A stretch of 64,000 bases of DNA, taken from positions 3,782,501 to 3,846,500 of the forward strand of contig CP124529.1 in the NCBI GenBank assembly GCA_029953615.1, written 5' to 3'. A program made the position numbers and the translations under genes. Position 1 is the first letter of the stretch; the number at the start of each line of letters is the position of its first letter. The notes below the pieces were generated by a model. That model was not told where the DNA came from, made no database searches, and was given only the letters and a program-made list of their open reading frames with translations. This document shows positions 19,386 to 29,040 of the stretch, piece by piece. This DNA comes from Pseudomonas putida. GTDB taxonomy: Bacteria > Pseudomonadota > Gammaproteobacteria > Pseudomonadales > Pseudomonadaceae.

Positions 19386-20473
19386 GAACGTTGCATTTTG
19401 TCCATCTGCTGAATGACTACAGCGGTAGCCCCCGGGTATTGAACCAGACCATCACCGCGCTGCAGCAAAGTGGCGCCGATTGCACCCTGCATGTGGGCAG
19501 CAGCGGCCACGGCGTGCTAGACGAACTGCAGGTACGCACCTGCAAGTTTGCCTACAAGCGCTTCGATAACCGCTGGTTGACCTTGCTGGCGTATGCCGGG
19601 TCGCAGGTGGCGCTGTTCTTCAGCCTGTTGCGTCAGGTGCGGCCGGGGTCGGTCGTGCTGGTGAACACCATGCTGCCCTTCGGTGCCGCCCTGGCCGCCC
19701 GCTTGCGCGGTGCCAAGGTGGTTTACCACGTGCACGAAACCTCCATCCGGCCTGCGTTGCTAAAGGCGTTTCTGCGTCGGGTGATTGCAGGTTGTGCCAG
19801 CAAGGTGGTCTACGTGTCGAAGTACCTGCAGGTACAAGAGGGGGTGGCCGGCGTGCCGGCGGTAACCGTGTACAACGGCCTGGCCGAGGGCTTCCAGCAG
19901 CAGGCGATGGCCACGCCATACCAGCACCTGCACGACGGCCGCTTCAATGTGCTGATGCTGGCGTCGTTGAAGGGCTACAAGGGGGTGGACGAATTCGTTG
20001 CCCTGGCCACGGCACTGGCCGCGGACCCTGTGCTGAAATTTACCTTGGTGCTCAATGCCAGCCCGCAGGAAGTGGACGCCTACTTCGCCGGCAAGGCGCT
20101 GCCGCAAAACCTGATGCTCAGCCCGGCCAGTGCCGAGGTGGCGAAGTTCTACCGCAATGCCAGCCTGGTGCTGAACCTGTCCCATGTGGATGGCTGGGTC
20201 GAAACCTTTGGCCTGACCATTCTCGAGGCGATGGCTTTCGGCATCCCGACCATCGTGCCCCCGGTAGGCGGCCCGGTCGAACTGGTCAGCGACGGGGTAG
20301 AGGGCTATCAGATCGATTCGAAGAACCATGAACAACTGGCGCGCACCGTTTCGCGCCTGTCGCAGGACTCACAGGCGTGCCAGGAGTTGTCCGAGCGCGC
20401 ACGCAGGAAAGCGAGTGAGTTTTCCACTGCCAACTTCCAGAAAAATATCGTGATGGTGTTTGATGACCTATAA
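19382..20473 (+). CDS. GT4 glycosyltransferase
   Basis: A 363-residue GT-B fold enzyme. N-terminal LHFVHLLNDYSGSPRVLNQT, then VYNGLAEGF at the domain junction and ETFGLTILEAMAFGIPTIVPPVGGPVELV, the family's E-x7-E donor-nucleotide motif, at about 280-303. It should be a retaining transferase acting on the lipid-linked O-unit. The start (ATG 19382) overlaps the previous stop by 4 bases and the end overlaps the next gene by 11. Confidence 0.88.
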   Translation: MRTLHFVHLLNDYSGSPRVLNQTITALQQSGADCTLHVGSSGHGVLDELQVRTCKFAYKRFDNRWLTLLAYAGSQVALFFSLLRQVRPGSVVLVNTMLPFGAALAARLRGAKVVYHVHETSIRPALLKAFLRRVIAGCASKVVYVSKYLQVQEGVAGVPAVTVYNGLAEGFQQQAMATPYQHLHDGRFNVLMLASLKGYKGVDEFVALATALAADPVLKFTLVLNASPQEVDAYFAGKALPQNLMLSPASAEVAKFYRNASLVLNLSHVDGWVETFGLTILEAMAFGIPTIVPPVGGPVELVSDGVEGYQIDSKNHEQLARTVSRLSQDSQACQELSERARRKASEFSTANFQKNIVMVFDDL

Positions 20474-21572
20474 GATTGCAGTGATCGGTACGGTAGGTTT
20501 ACCCGCTCAATACGGTGGTTGGGAAACACTGACCGAACAATTGGTGCGCAACCTGCCGGGTGACTGCGAACTCACCGTTTATTGCAGTGCGCCCCATTAC
20601 CCTCAGCGGCCGAAGTTTTTCGAGCGTGCCCGCCTGGTCTACCTGAACCTGAAGGCCAATGGCGTGCAGAGCATCCCGTACGATGTGCTGAGCATGCTGC
20701 ACGCCTACCGCAAGCATGACTTGATGCTGATTCTGGGGGTTTCCGGATGCATAGCCCTGCCATTCATGCGCCTGCTGACCCGCAAGCCGATCGTGGTGAA
20801 CATCGACGGCTATGAATGGAAGCGCGCCAAGTGGTCCAACTTCGCCCGCTGGTTCCTGAAGCTGTCCGAAGCGGTGGCCGTGCGTTTTGCCCATGCGGTC
20901 ATAACCGACAACAAAGTGCTGCAGGAATACGTGACCGCCGAATACAACAAGCCCAGCGAACTGATTGCCTATGGTGGCGATCAGGCCCGGGCCGGTGAGC
21001 CTGGCCAGCAAGCCCGCCAGGCATACCCGTTCCTGGGTGCGCCCTATGCCTTTACGGTGTGCCGCATCGAGCCGGAGAACAACATCCATGTCATTCTCGA
21101 AGCCTTCGCCGGCTCTGGCATGCCGCTGGCGATCATCGGCAACTGGAACCACAGCGAATATGGCGTGCAACTGCGCAAGCAATACGAAGGGGTAAGCAAC
21201 ATTCACCTGCTGGACCCGATCTACGACGTGGAGCAACTGAGCCCGCTGCGCAGCAATGCCACGGTGTACCTGCATGGCCACAGTGCCGGCGGTACCAACC
21301 CGTCGCTGGTCGAAGCCATGTGGCTGGGCCTGCCGGTGGTAGCCTTCGACGTGTCGTTCAACCGCGCCACCACCGAAGACCAGGCGCTGTACTTTGCCGA
21401 CAGTACCTCGCTGCGCAACCACGCCCAGGCACTGTTTGCCGATGAAGGGGCCCGTGCGCAACTGTCTGCGCGCCTGCACGAAATTGCCAATCGCCGTTAC
21501 CGCTGGTCGGTGGTGGCAGACCAGTACCGCAGCGTGTTCACCCGCCTGCTGGGTCGGGCGGGGAGAGGCTGA
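20463..21572 (+). CDS. GT4 glycosyltransferase with DUF1972 N-domain (rhamnosyltransferase-like)
   Basis: A 369-residue GT-B enzyme. The N-terminal IAVIGTVGLPAQYGGWETLTEQLV is the DUF1972 signature found in rhamnosyltransferases and related enzymes. The second domain carries CRIEPENNIHVILEAF and HSAGGTNPSLVEAMWLGLPVVAFD as the donor site. L-rhamnose is a plausible donor because rmlBDA is in the same operon; this is inference. I chose ATG 20463 over TTG 20460. Confidence 0.85.
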   Translation: MTYKIAVIGTVGLPAQYGGWETLTEQLVRNLPGDCELTVYCSAPHYPQRPKFFERARLVYLNLKANGVQSIPYDVLSMLHAYRKHDLMLILGVSGCIALPFMRLLTRKPIVVNIDGYEWKRAKWSNFARWFLKLSEAVAVRFAHAVITDNKVLQEYVTAEYNKPSELIAYGGDQARAGEPGQQARQAYPFLGAPYAFTVCRIEPENNIHVILEAFAGSGMPLAIIGNWNHSEYGVQLRKQYEGVSNIHLLDPIYDVEQLSPLRSNATVYLHGHSAGGTNPSLVEAMWLGLPVVAFDVSFNRATTEDQALYFADSTSLRNHAQALFADEGARAQLSARLHEIANRRYRWSVVADQYRSVFTRLLGRAGRG

Positions 21573-22561
21573 TGGCCGGGCAAGGCAACGTGCAACGGCC
21601 GGGTATCCTGGTTACTGGCGGTAGCGGTTTTGTCGGCAAGGTGTTGCTGCAGCGGCTTGCTGCTGACACTCGCTGGGCACCGCGCGCACTGGTGCGGCAA
21701 CTGCCCAGCCAGCGGCTGGCGGGCGTCGATTACCGGCCCTTCAGCGAGCTGGCGGCGGTTGAGGTGGCGTCCGGGTATTTCGAGCAGGTCGACACCGTGA
21801 TCCACCTGGCCTCACGCGTGCATGTAATGCAGGAAACCGCAGCCGACCCGCTGGCCGAGTTCCGCCGGGTAAACGTGGACGGCACCCTGAGCCTGGCCCG
21901 GGCTGCCGCCCAGGCCGGCGTGCGGCGCTTCATTTTTGCAAGCTCGGTGAAGGTGAACGGCGAAACCACCGACGGCCGTCGGCCTTTTACCGCCGACGAG
22001 GCCCCCGCGCCTTCGGACCCCTACGGCATCTCCAAGCGCGAAGCCGAAGACGGCCTGCGCCAACTGGCGGCTGAAACCGGGCTGGAAGTGGTGATCGTGC
22101 GCCCGGTGCTGGTGTATGGCCCGGGTGTGAAAGCCAACTTCCGCAGCATGATGAACTGGCTGAGCAAAGGCGTGCCGCTGCCGTTTGGCGCCATCCACAA
22201 CAAACGCAGCCTGGTGGCGCTGGACAACCTGGTGGACCTGCTGGTGACGTGCATCGACCACCCGGCCGCCGCCAACCAGACCTTTCTGGCCAGCGATGGC
22301 TACGACCTGTCCACCACCGAACTGCTGCAACGGCTGGGCCGGGCGCTGGGCAAGCCAGCCAGGTTGCTGCCTGTGCCCGCGGCCTGGTTGAAGGGCGCGG
22401 CCATCTTGGCAGGCAAGGGCGGGCTGGCCCAGCGCCTGTGCGGCTCACTGCAGGTAGACATTGGCAAAACCCGTGAACTGCTGGGCTGGCAGCCGCCGCT
22501 GGATGTTGACCAGGCACTGCAGGCCACGGCACTCAACTTTTTGAAAGAGCAAGACAAATGA
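21572..22561 (+). CDS. UDP-4-keto-6-deoxy-N-acetylhexosamine 4-reductase (WbpV/WbpK-like)
   Basis: A 329-residue extended SDR: NAD(P) site VTGGSGFVGK, IHLASRVHVM, the catalytic Ser in FASSVKVNGE and YGISKREAE as the Y-x3-K pair. In P. aeruginosa the equivalent genes reduce the WbpM product to UDP-QuiNAc (WbpV) or UDP-FucNAc (WbpK), the sugar then loaded by WbpL; here wbpL and wbpM follow directly. Which epimer is made cannot be decided from sequence. Start overlaps the previous stop (TGATG). Confidence 0.85.
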   Translation: MAGQGNVQRPGILVTGGSGFVGKVLLQRLAADTRWAPRALVRQLPSQRLAGVDYRPFSELAAVEVASGYFEQVDTVIHLASRVHVMQETAADPLAEFRRVNVDGTLSLARAAAQAGVRRFIFASSVKVNGETTDGRRPFTADEAPAPSDPYGISKREAEDGLRQLAAETGLEVVIVRPVLVYGPGVKANFRSMMNWLSKGVPLPFGAIHNKRSLVALDNLVDLLVTCIDHPAAANQTFLASDGYDLSTTELLQRLGRALGKPARLLPVPAAWLKGAAILAGKGGLAQRLCGSLQVDIGKTRELLGWQPPLDVDQALQATALNFLKEQDK

Positions 22562-23571
22562 CCGCATGGTGGCTTATTCCCCTGGTCGCGGGGGCATCCC
22601 TGCTTTTGACTGCAGCGCTGCGGCGCTACGCCCTGAACAAGCAGATCATCGACGTGCCCAACGCGCGCAGTTCGCACACAGTGCCTACTCCACGGGGCGG
22701 CGGAGTGGCCATTGTGCTGAGCTTTCTGGGCTGCCTGCCGCTGCTGGGCCTGACCGGTGCGGTACCGTTATCGGCGCTGCTCGCCATCGGCGGGGCAGGG
22801 GCACTGATCGCGGTAATCGGCTTCATGGACGACCACGGCCACATCGCCGCCCGCTGGCGCCTGCTCGGGCACTTCACCGCAGCCGCCTGGATGCTGTACT
22901 GGCTGGGCGGCCTGGCGCCGCTGCAGGTGTTCGGTTTTACCCTGGACCTGCAGTGGTTCGGCTACATAGTGGCCGCTTTCTACAGCGTGTGGATGCTCAA
23001 CCTGTATAACTTCATGGACGGCATCGACGGCATCGCCAGCGTCGAAGCGGTGACCGCCTGCCTGGGCATGGTGCTGCTTTCGGCCTTGGCCGGGGCGCCG
23101 CAACTGATGGCGCTGCCACTGTTGCTGGCCGCTGCCACGTTTGGCTTCCTCTGTTGGAACTTCCCGCCGGCCAGGATCTTCATGGGTGATGCCGGCAGCG
23201 GCTTTCTTGGCATTGTGCTGGCGGGCCTGTCGCTGCAGGCGGCCTGGGCCGCGCCACAGCTGTTCTGGTGCTGGTTGATTCTGCTGGGCGTGTTCGTGGT
23301 CGACGCCACTTTCACCCTGATCCGTCGCCTGTTGCGCGGTGACAAGGTGTACGAAGCGCACCGCAGCCACGCCTACCAGTTCGCCTCGCGGCACTACGGC
23401 AAGCACCTGCCGGTGACCCTGGCGGTGGGCGCGCTCAACCTGTTCTGGCTACTGCCGATAGCCCTGTGCGTGCTGTTGCTGGGCCTGGACGGCGTGTGGG
23501 GTGTGATCATCGCCTACCTGCCGTTGGCATTTCTGGCCGTGCGCTGGCGCGCCGGCGAACTCGAACACTAG
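22558..23571 (+). CDS. wbpL: O-antigen initiating glycosyl-1-phosphate transferase (WbpL)
   Basis: A 337-residue polytopic membrane enzyme of the WecA/MraY family that transfers a sugar-1-phosphate to undecaprenyl phosphate to start the O-unit. About 10-11 hydrophobic segments and all loop motifs are present: TPRGGG, GFMDDHGH with the Asp pair, LYNFMDGIDG, FMGDAGSGFLG and EAHRSHAYQ. In P. aeruginosa WbpL starts both A-band and B-band synthesis. It overlaps the reductase by 4 bases. Confidence 0.95.
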   Translation: MTAWWLIPLVAGASLLLTAALRRYALNKQIIDVPNARSSHTVPTPRGGGVAIVLSFLGCLPLLGLTGAVPLSALLAIGGAGALIAVIGFMDDHGHIAARWRLLGHFTAAAWMLYWLGGLAPLQVFGFTLDLQWFGYIVAAFYSVWMLNLYNFMDGIDGIASVEAVTACLGMVLLSALAGAPQLMALPLLLAAATFGFLCWNFPPARIFMGDAGSGFLGIVLAGLSLQAAWAAPQLFWCWLILLGVFVVDATFTLIRRLLRGDKVYEAHRSHAYQFASRHYGKHLPVTLAVGALNLFWLLPIALCVLLLGLDGVWGVIIAYLPLAFLAVRWRAGELEH

Positions 23572-23629
23572 CTAGAGTGATAGAAAGAAGACGCTAGACA
23601 TGTCACTTTGTAAAGCTCTCAGAGGTTCT

Positions 23630-25627
23630 ATGGATAAGCTGCGCTCAAGACTGCTTGGACTACCTCGACGCCACAAGCGGGCGATCCAGGTAGCGACTGA
23701 TGTCATTCTGGTCTGGTTTGCGCTGTGGCTGGCGTTTGTCGTGCGCCTGGGTATCGATGACCTGGCCAATCCTGTCCGTGATCACACCTGGCTGTTCATC
23801 ACAGCACCGATCATCTCGATCCCGCTGTTCATCCGCTTTGGCCTGTACCGGGCGGTGATGCGCTATTTCGGTAATGACGCACTGATCGCCATCATCAAGG
23901 CTGTGACCCTGTCTGCGCTGATCCTTGGCTTCATAATCTACTGGGCCAGTAACCACCAGAACGTGGTGCCGCGCTCGATCACTTTCAACTACTGGTGGCT
24001 GAGCCTGATCATGGTCGGCGGCCTGCGCCTGGCCATGCGCCAGTACTTCCTCGGTGACTGGTTTGCCACTGCAGTGCAGCACGTGCCCTTTGCCAACCGT
24101 GACGATGGCCTGCCACGGGTGGCCATCTATGGTGCCGGCTCGGCCGGTAACCAGCTGGTGGCGGCCCTGCGCATGGGCAAGGCCATGCGCCCGGTCGCCT
24201 TCATCGACGACGATGCCAGCATCACCGACCGGGTGATTGCCGGCCTGCAGGTGTACCAGCCGGAACAGCTGCAACGCATGATCGACGACACTGGCGCCGA
24301 AGAAATCCTGCTGGCGTTGCCCTCGGTCAGCCGCAGCCGCCGCCGCGAAATCCTCAACTTGCTGGAAGGCTACCCGCTGCACGTGCGCAGTGTGCCTGGC
24401 TTCATGGACCTGGCCAGCGGCCGGGTCAAGGTGGACGACATCCAGGAAGTGGACATTGCCGACCTGCTGGGCCGCGACGCGGTACCTGCGCAAGGCGACC
24501 TGCTGCAACACTGCATCATCGACCAGACGGTGATGGTGACCGGTGCCGGCGGCTCGATTGGTTCCGAACTGTGCCGCCAGATCCTCGGGCAGGCGCCGCG
24601 CACCCTGCTGTTGTTCGAACACAGTGAATTCAACCTGTACACCATTGCCGGCGAACTGGAACAGCGCATCATTCGCGAAGGCCTGGCCGTGCAGTTGATC
24701 CCCATCCTGGGCTCGGTACGCGACCAGGCCAAGATGCTCGATGTGATGCGCGCCTGGCAGGTGGATACCGTGTACCACGCCGCAGCCTACAAGCACGTGC
24801 CCATTGTCGAGCACAACATTGCCGAAGGCCTGTCGAATAACGTGTTCGGCACCCTGTACACCGCCCAGGCGGCGCTGCAGGCCGGCGTTGCCAACTTCGT
24901 GCTGATTTCCACCGACAAGGCCGTGCGCCCGACCAATGTGATGGGCAGTACCAAGCGCCTGGCCGAAATGGTGCTGCAGGCCCTTAGCCGCGAAGTGGCG
25001 CCGGTACTGATGGGGGACGCCAGCAACGTCTCGCAGGTAAACAAGACCCGCTTCACCATGGTGCGCTTCGGCAACGTGCTGGGCTCGTCGGGCTCGGTCA
25101 TTCCGCTATTCCACAAGCAGATCAAGGCCGGTGGGCCGCTGACCGTGACCCACCCGAAAATCACCCGCTACTTCATGACCATCCCCGAGGCCGCACAGCT
25201 GGTGATCCAGGCTGGCTCGATGGGGCAGGGCGGTGATGTGTTCGTGCTGGACATGGGCGAACCCGTGAAGATTGTGGAGCTGGCGGAAAAGATGATTCAC
25301 CTGTCCGGCTTCAGCATCCGCTCCGAGCGCAACCCGCTGGGCGACATCGCCATCAATTTCACCGGCCTGCGCCCGGGCGAGAAGTTGTACGAAGAGCTGC
25401 TGATCGGCGACAACGTGATTGCCACCCGCCACCCCATGATCATGAGCGCCCATGAGGACTACCTGCCCTGGGATGTGCTTAAGCAGCGCCTTGACGCCCT
25501 GCGCGTGGCGACTGCAGAGGATGACTTTGCCACCGTACGCCAACTGCTGCGTGACACCGTCAGCGGCTACGTACCAGGTGGGGAAATTGTGGATTGGCTG
25601 TACCAGCGCCGGCGCATGGAGCCCTGA
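23630..25627 (+). CDS. wbpM: UDP-N-acetylglucosamine 4,6-dehydratase (WbpM)
   Basis: A 665-residue inner-membrane dehydratase of the FlaA1/CapD/WbpM group. Four hydrophobic segments in the first 140 residues, a CoA-binding-like Rossmann segment (IYGAGSAGNQL) and then the catalytic SDR domain from about 295: VTGAGGSIGSEL, YHAAAYKHVPIVE, ISTDKAVRPTNVMGSTKR. The catalytic tyrosine is replaced by Met in NVMGSTK, as in WbpM. I chose ATG 23630 (MDKLRSRLLGLPRR) with AGAGG 5 bases before it, because it matches the P. aeruginosa WbpM N-terminus and length; ATG 23600 is also in frame. Confidence 0.95.
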   Translation: MDKLRSRLLGLPRRHKRAIQVATDVILVWFALWLAFVVRLGIDDLANPVRDHTWLFITAPIISIPLFIRFGLYRAVMRYFGNDALIAIIKAVTLSALILGFIIYWASNHQNVVPRSITFNYWWLSLIMVGGLRLAMRQYFLGDWFATAVQHVPFANRDDGLPRVAIYGAGSAGNQLVAALRMGKAMRPVAFIDDDASITDRVIAGLQVYQPEQLQRMIDDTGAEEILLALPSVSRSRRREILNLLEGYPLHVRSVPGFMDLASGRVKVDDIQEVDIADLLGRDAVPAQGDLLQHCIIDQTVMVTGAGGSIGSELCRQILGQAPRTLLLFEHSEFNLYTIAGELEQRIIREGLAVQLIPILGSVRDQAKMLDVMRAWQVDTVYHAAAYKHVPIVEHNIAEGLSNNVFGTLYTAQAALQAGVANFVLISTDKAVRPTNVMGSTKRLAEMVLQALSREVAPVLMGDASNVSQVNKTRFTMVRFGNVLGSSGSVIPLFHKQIKAGGPLTVTHPKITRYFMTIPEAAQLVIQAGSMGQGGDVFVLDMGEPVKIVELAEKMIHLSGFSIRSERNPLGDIAINFTGLRPGEKLYEELLIGDNVIATRHPMIMSAHEDYLPWDVLKQRLDALRVATAEDDFATVRQLLRDTVSGYVPGGEIVDWLYQRRRMEP

Positions 25628-25726
25628 ACGCTGCACCGACAAGAACAGGCGTTGCCGGCGGCGCAACGCCCACATGAACTTCAAGCGTTATAGAGTTTGA
25701 ACGCGGGAATTGGGAAGAACTGAACG

Positions 25727-26797
25727 ATGACTATTCTGGTAACTGGTGGTGCGGGTTTCATTGGCGCGAACTTCGTCCTGGACTGGCTGGCCGGCAATGA
25801 CGAACCCGTGGTCAACCTCGACAAACTCACCTACGCAGGCAACCTGCAAACCCTGAGCAGCCTGCAGGACGACAAGCGCCATATCTTCGTGCACGGCGAT
25901 ATCGGCGATTCCGAACTGGTTGCCCGCCTGCTCGAGCAGCACCAGCCGCGTGCCATCGTCAACTTTGCTGCCGAGTCCCATGTGGACCGCTCGATCCACG
26001 GCCCGGAAGATTTCATCGAAACCAACATCGTCGGCACCTTCCGCCTGCTGGAAGCCGTGCGCGCCTACTGGGGCGGCCTGGACGCACAGGCGCGCCAGGC
26101 GTTCCGCTTCCTGCATGTGTCCACCGACGAAGTGTACGGCTCGCTGGCAGCCGACGAACCGGCCTTCACCGAAACCCACCAGTACCAGCCCAACAGCCCG
26201 TACTCGGCCAGCAAGGCCGCCAGCGACCATCTGGTGCGCTCGTATCACCATACCTACGGCCTGCCGGTGCTGACCACCAACTGCTCGAACAACTACGGCC
26301 CGTACCACTTTCCGGAAAAACTCATCCCGCTGATGATCGTCAACGCCCTGGCCGGCAAGCCGCTGCCGGTGTACGGCGACGGCCAGCAGATCCGTGACTG
26401 GCTGTATGTAAAGGATCACTGCAGCGCTATCCGCCGCGTGCTGGAAGCCGGTAAAACCGGCGAGGTTTACAACGTGGGCGGCTGGAACGAAAAGCCCAAC
26501 CTGGAGATCGTCAACCGCGTGTGTGCCTTGCTGGACGAACTGCGCCCCCGCGCCGACGGCAAGCCCTACGCCGAACAGATCACCTACGTGACCGACCGCC
26601 CCGGCCATGACCGCCGCTACGCCATCGACGCCCGCAAGCTCGAGCGCGAACTGGGCTGGAAGCCTGCCGAAACCTTCGAAACCGGCATTCGCAAGACCGT
26701 GGCCTGGTACCTCGACAACCAGGAATGGGTGCAGAACGTACAGTCTGGCAGCTACCGCGACTGGGTCGAAAAAAATTACGCAGGGCGCTCGGCATGA
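25727..26797 (+). CDS. rmlB: dTDP-glucose 4,6-dehydratase
   Basis: A 356-residue extended SDR that makes dTDP-4-keto-6-deoxy-D-glucose. [45 protein letters not shown] (catalytic Y-x3-K) and [17 protein letters not shown] are all present. A short 99-base gap separates it from wbpM; it overlaps rmlD by 4 bases. Its product feeds both halves of the RmlC-FdtA fusion encoded 14 kb upstream. Confidence 0.96.
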   Translation: MTILVTGGAGFIGANFVLDWLAGNDEPVVNLDKLTYAGNLQTLSSLQDDKRHIFVHGDIGDSELVARLLEQHQPRAIVNFAAESHVDRSIHGPEDFIETNIVGTFRLLEAVRAYWGGLDAQARQAFRFLHVSTDEVYGSLAADEPAFTETHQYQPNSPYSASKAASDHLVRSYHHTYGLPVLTTNCSNNYGPYHFPEKLIPLMIVNALAGKPLPVYGDGQQIRDWLYVKDHCSAIRRVLEAGKTGEVYNVGGWNEKPNLEIVNRVCALLDELRPRADGKPYAEQITYVTDRPGHDRRYAIDARKLERELGWKPAETFETGIRKTVAWYLDNQEWVQNVQSGSYRDWVEKNYAGRSA

Positions 26798-27690
26798 AGA
26801 TTCTGCTACTGGGCAAGGACGGCCAGGTAGGCTGGGAATTGCAACGCAGCCTGGCCCCGCTGGGCCAGGTGCTGGCGCTCAATGCCCGCAGCCGGGCACA
26901 CTGCGGTGACCTGGCCAACCTGCCGGGCCTGGCCGAAACCGTGCGTGCCTATGCCCCTGATGTCATCGTCAACGCCGCCGCCTACACCGCCGTGGACAAG
27001 GCGGAAAGCGAGCGCGAGCAAGCCTTCAAGGTAAACGCCGACGCCGTTGGCGTGCTGGCCCGTGCTGCTGCCGATTGCGGCGCACTGCTGGTGCATTATT
27101 CCACCGACTACGTGTTCCCGGGGCAGGGCACCCAGGCCTGGCGCGAAGACGACGCCGTTGGCCCGCTGAATGCCTATGGCGAAAGCAAGCTGGCTGGCGA
27201 ACAGGCCATCCAGGCTGCCGGTTGCCGGCACCTGATCTTCCGCACCTGCTGGGTATATGCCGCACGCGGCAACAACTTCGCCAAAACCATGCTGCGCCTG
27301 GCTGCGGAACGCGAAAGCCTGGGTGTGATCGACGACCAGCACGGCGCCCCGACCGGTGCCGAACTGATCGCCGATATCACCGCCCACGCCATCACCGCCA
27401 CCCACCACGACCCGACCCTGGCCGGCCTGTACCACCTGGCGGCAGCCGGCGAAACCACCTGGTGCGGCTACGCCCGTTATGTGCTGGAGCAGGCAGAAGC
27501 CCTGGGTGTGCCCTTGAAAGCCCATGCCGAACAGGTCAACCCGTTGACCACCGATGCCTACCCGACCCCGGCCAAGCGGCCGGCCAATTCGCGTCTGGAC
27601 ACCCATAAACTGCAGAAAGCCTTTGCCCTGACCCTGCCAGACTGGCGCCTGGGTGTGGCTCGCATGCTTACGGAAATACACGAGAAATGA
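26794..27690 (+). CDS. rmlD: dTDP-4-dehydrorhamnose reductase
   Basis: A 298-residue SDR catalysing the last step of dTDP-L-rhamnose synthesis. [13 protein letters not shown] is the nucleotide site, [22 protein letters not shown] and YGESKLAGE the active site, and [17 protein letters not shown] follows. I chose ATG 26794 because it forms the ATGA overlap with rmlB; the open frame runs back to 26725 but that part is shadow. It overlaps rmlA by 4 bases. Confidence 0.96.
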   Translation: MKILLLGKDGQVGWELQRSLAPLGQVLALNARSRAHCGDLANLPGLAETVRAYAPDVIVNAAAYTAVDKAESEREQAFKVNADAVGVLARAAADCGALLVHYSTDYVFPGQGTQAWREDDAVGPLNAYGESKLAGEQAIQAAGCRHLIFRTCWVYAARGNNFAKTMLRLAAERESLGVIDDQHGAPTGAELIADITAHAITATHHDPTLAGLYHLAAAGETTWCGYARYVLEQAEALGVPLKAHAEQVNPLTTDAYPTPAKRPANSRLDTHKLQKAFALTLPDWRLGVARMLTEIHEK

Positions 27691-28577
27691 CCACTATGAA
27701 GCGTAAAGGCATCATTCTGGCGGGCGGGTCGGGTACCCGCCTGCATCCGGCCACCTTGGCAATTTCCAAGCAACTGCTGCCGGTGTACGACAAACCGATG
27801 ATCTATTACCCGCTGACCACCCTGATGCTGGCGGGTATCCAGGACATTCTGATCATCTCCACCCCGCAAGACACCCCGCGCTTCGAGCAATTGCTGGGTG
27901 ACGGCCACCAGTGGGGCATCAACATCAGCTACGCCGTGCAGGCCTCGCCAGACGGCCTGGCACAGGCATTCCTGATTGGTGAAGACTTCATTGGCAACGA
28001 TCTGTCGGCGCTGGTGCTGGGCGACAACATCTATTACGGCCACGACTTCCAGCAATTGCTGCGCAATGCCATGGACCGCGGCGAAGGTGCCAGCGTGTTC
28101 GCCTACCACGTGCACGACCCCGAGCGTTATGGCGTGGTGGAGTTCGATGACCAGGGCAAGGCGATCAGCCTGGAAGAAAAACCGGCCAAGCCGAAGTCCA
28201 GCTATGCCGTGACCGGGTTGTATTTCTATGACAAGGACGTGGTCGAGATTGCCAAAGGCATCAAGCCGTCGGCACGGGGCGAGTTGGAGATCACCGACTT
28301 GAACCGGGTGTACTTGGAGCAGAACCGCTTGTCGGTGGAGATCATGGGGCGCGGGTATGCCTGGCTGGATACCGGGACGCATGATTCGTTGCTGGAGGCT
28401 AGCGGGTATATTGCGACCATTGAACGCCGGCAGGGGTTGAAGGTGGCTTGCCCCGAAGAGGTGGCGTACCGGCAGGGGTGGATTGGGGCGGAGCAGCTGC
28501 TGAAGCTGGCTGAGCCGTTGGCCAAGAATGGGTATGGGCAGTATTTGAAGCGTTTGGTGGGGGATAGGGTTTATTGA
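27687..28577 (+). CDS. rmlA: Glucose-1-phosphate thymidylyltransferase
   Basis: A 296-residue nucleotidyltransferase that makes dTDP-glucose, the first step of the pathway. [13 protein letters not shown] is the nucleotide-binding motif, [17 protein letters not shown] the sugar-phosphate region, GDNIYYG the metal site and [10 protein letters not shown] follows. ATG 27687 overlaps the rmlD stop; ATG 27696 (MKRKGIIL) is the other candidate. Last gene of the plus-strand operon. No rmlC follows, unlike the usual rmlBDAC order. Confidence 0.96.
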   Translation: MTTMKRKGIILAGGSGTRLHPATLAISKQLLPVYDKPMIYYPLTTLMLAGIQDILIISTPQDTPRFEQLLGDGHQWGINISYAVQASPDGLAQAFLIGEDFIGNDLSALVLGDNIYYGHDFQQLLRNAMDRGEGASVFAYHVHDPERYGVVEFDDQGKAISLEEKPAKPKSSYAVTGLYFYDKDVVEIAKGIKPSARGELEITDLNRVYLEQNRLSVEIMGRGYAWLDTGTHDSLLEASGYIATIERRQGLKVACPEEVAYRQGWIGAEQLLKLAEPLAKNGYGQYLKRLVGDRVY

Positions 28578-28601
28578 GTCTTATGCAGACGCCCTGAGTA
28601 G

Positions 28602-28672
28602 GGATGCACTCCGTTAAATCTCTGCAAGTTAGTGATTGATGGAACGCTTAATATGCAACGGAGTGTGCATCC
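28602..28672. repeat. Interrupted inverted repeat
   Basis: GGATGCACTCCGTT (28602-28615) and AACGGAGTGTGCATCC (28657-28672) are inverted copies, identical except for two extra bases in the second, with a 41-base spacer. It could be a long hairpin or a leftover of a mobile-element end. Confidence 0.6.
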
Positions 28673-28722
28673 TCACCGTGCCAGGCCTTCGTAGCCTTGC
28701 AGTTGGAACGTCAATGGTAATT

Positions 28723-28753
28723 GCCTTTTGCATGGCCCAGCCATGCAAAAGGC
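28723..28753. repeat. Perfect 13-bp hairpin
   Basis: GCCTTTTGCATGG (28723-28735), loop CCCAG, CCATGCAAAAGGC (28741-28753). No T run follows on either side, so it is not a classic terminator. Confidence 0.65.
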
Positions 28754-28999
28754 TACGTGTCGTTAATTCTGGCTGTCTAGGCTGGGGTTCAGAGTTGTGA
28801 CTGGAAGCCTTAACTATTGGGGTGTTGCGTGGTGGCAGTAAGAATTTTGCGGCGATTTTGGTCGCAAAAATTGTTACGAAAGAAGCGGGCAACAAACGCA
28901 TTGCCCCTTGTAGGTCGCGGTTGCGGTGCTGCTCAACTGAAAATCCCAAGGACAGAATTCTTGGCAAATTGCCTAGGGACATTGCCTGTGTGAAGACTT

Positions 29000-29040
29000 A
29001 AGCCGATCAAAATGCTGTGATATGATCGGCTTGATTTTGG
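29000..29040. terminator. Terminator-like hairpin between convergent genes
   Basis: AAGCCGATCA (29000-29009) pairs with TGATCGGCTT (29023-29032), followed on the plus strand by GATTTTGG. It lies directly after the DUF6270 stop on the minus strand and downstream of rmlA on the plus strand, so it may serve both. Confidence 0.5.

Larger units (their letters stand above)
28578..29040. other. AT-richer gap without a convincing gene, containing hairpins
   Basis: This 463-base gap separates the convergent rmlA and DUF6270 genes. A 117-codon open frame on the minus strand (28629-28982) has no recognisable domain and no ribosome site. The visible structure is an interrupted inverted repeat at 28602-28672, a perfect 13-bp hairpin at 28723-28753 and a terminator-like hairpin at 29000-29040. 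GC content drops compared with the rml genes. Confidence 0.5.

Noticed and set aside
21617..21626. GGCGGTAGCG, a second match to the ops core
   Set aside because: It encodes the GGSG nucleotide-binding loop of the WbpV-like reductase.
28629..28982. 117-codon minus-strand frame after rmlA
   Set aside because: No ribosome site, no domain, and it covers the hairpins; more likely noncoding.
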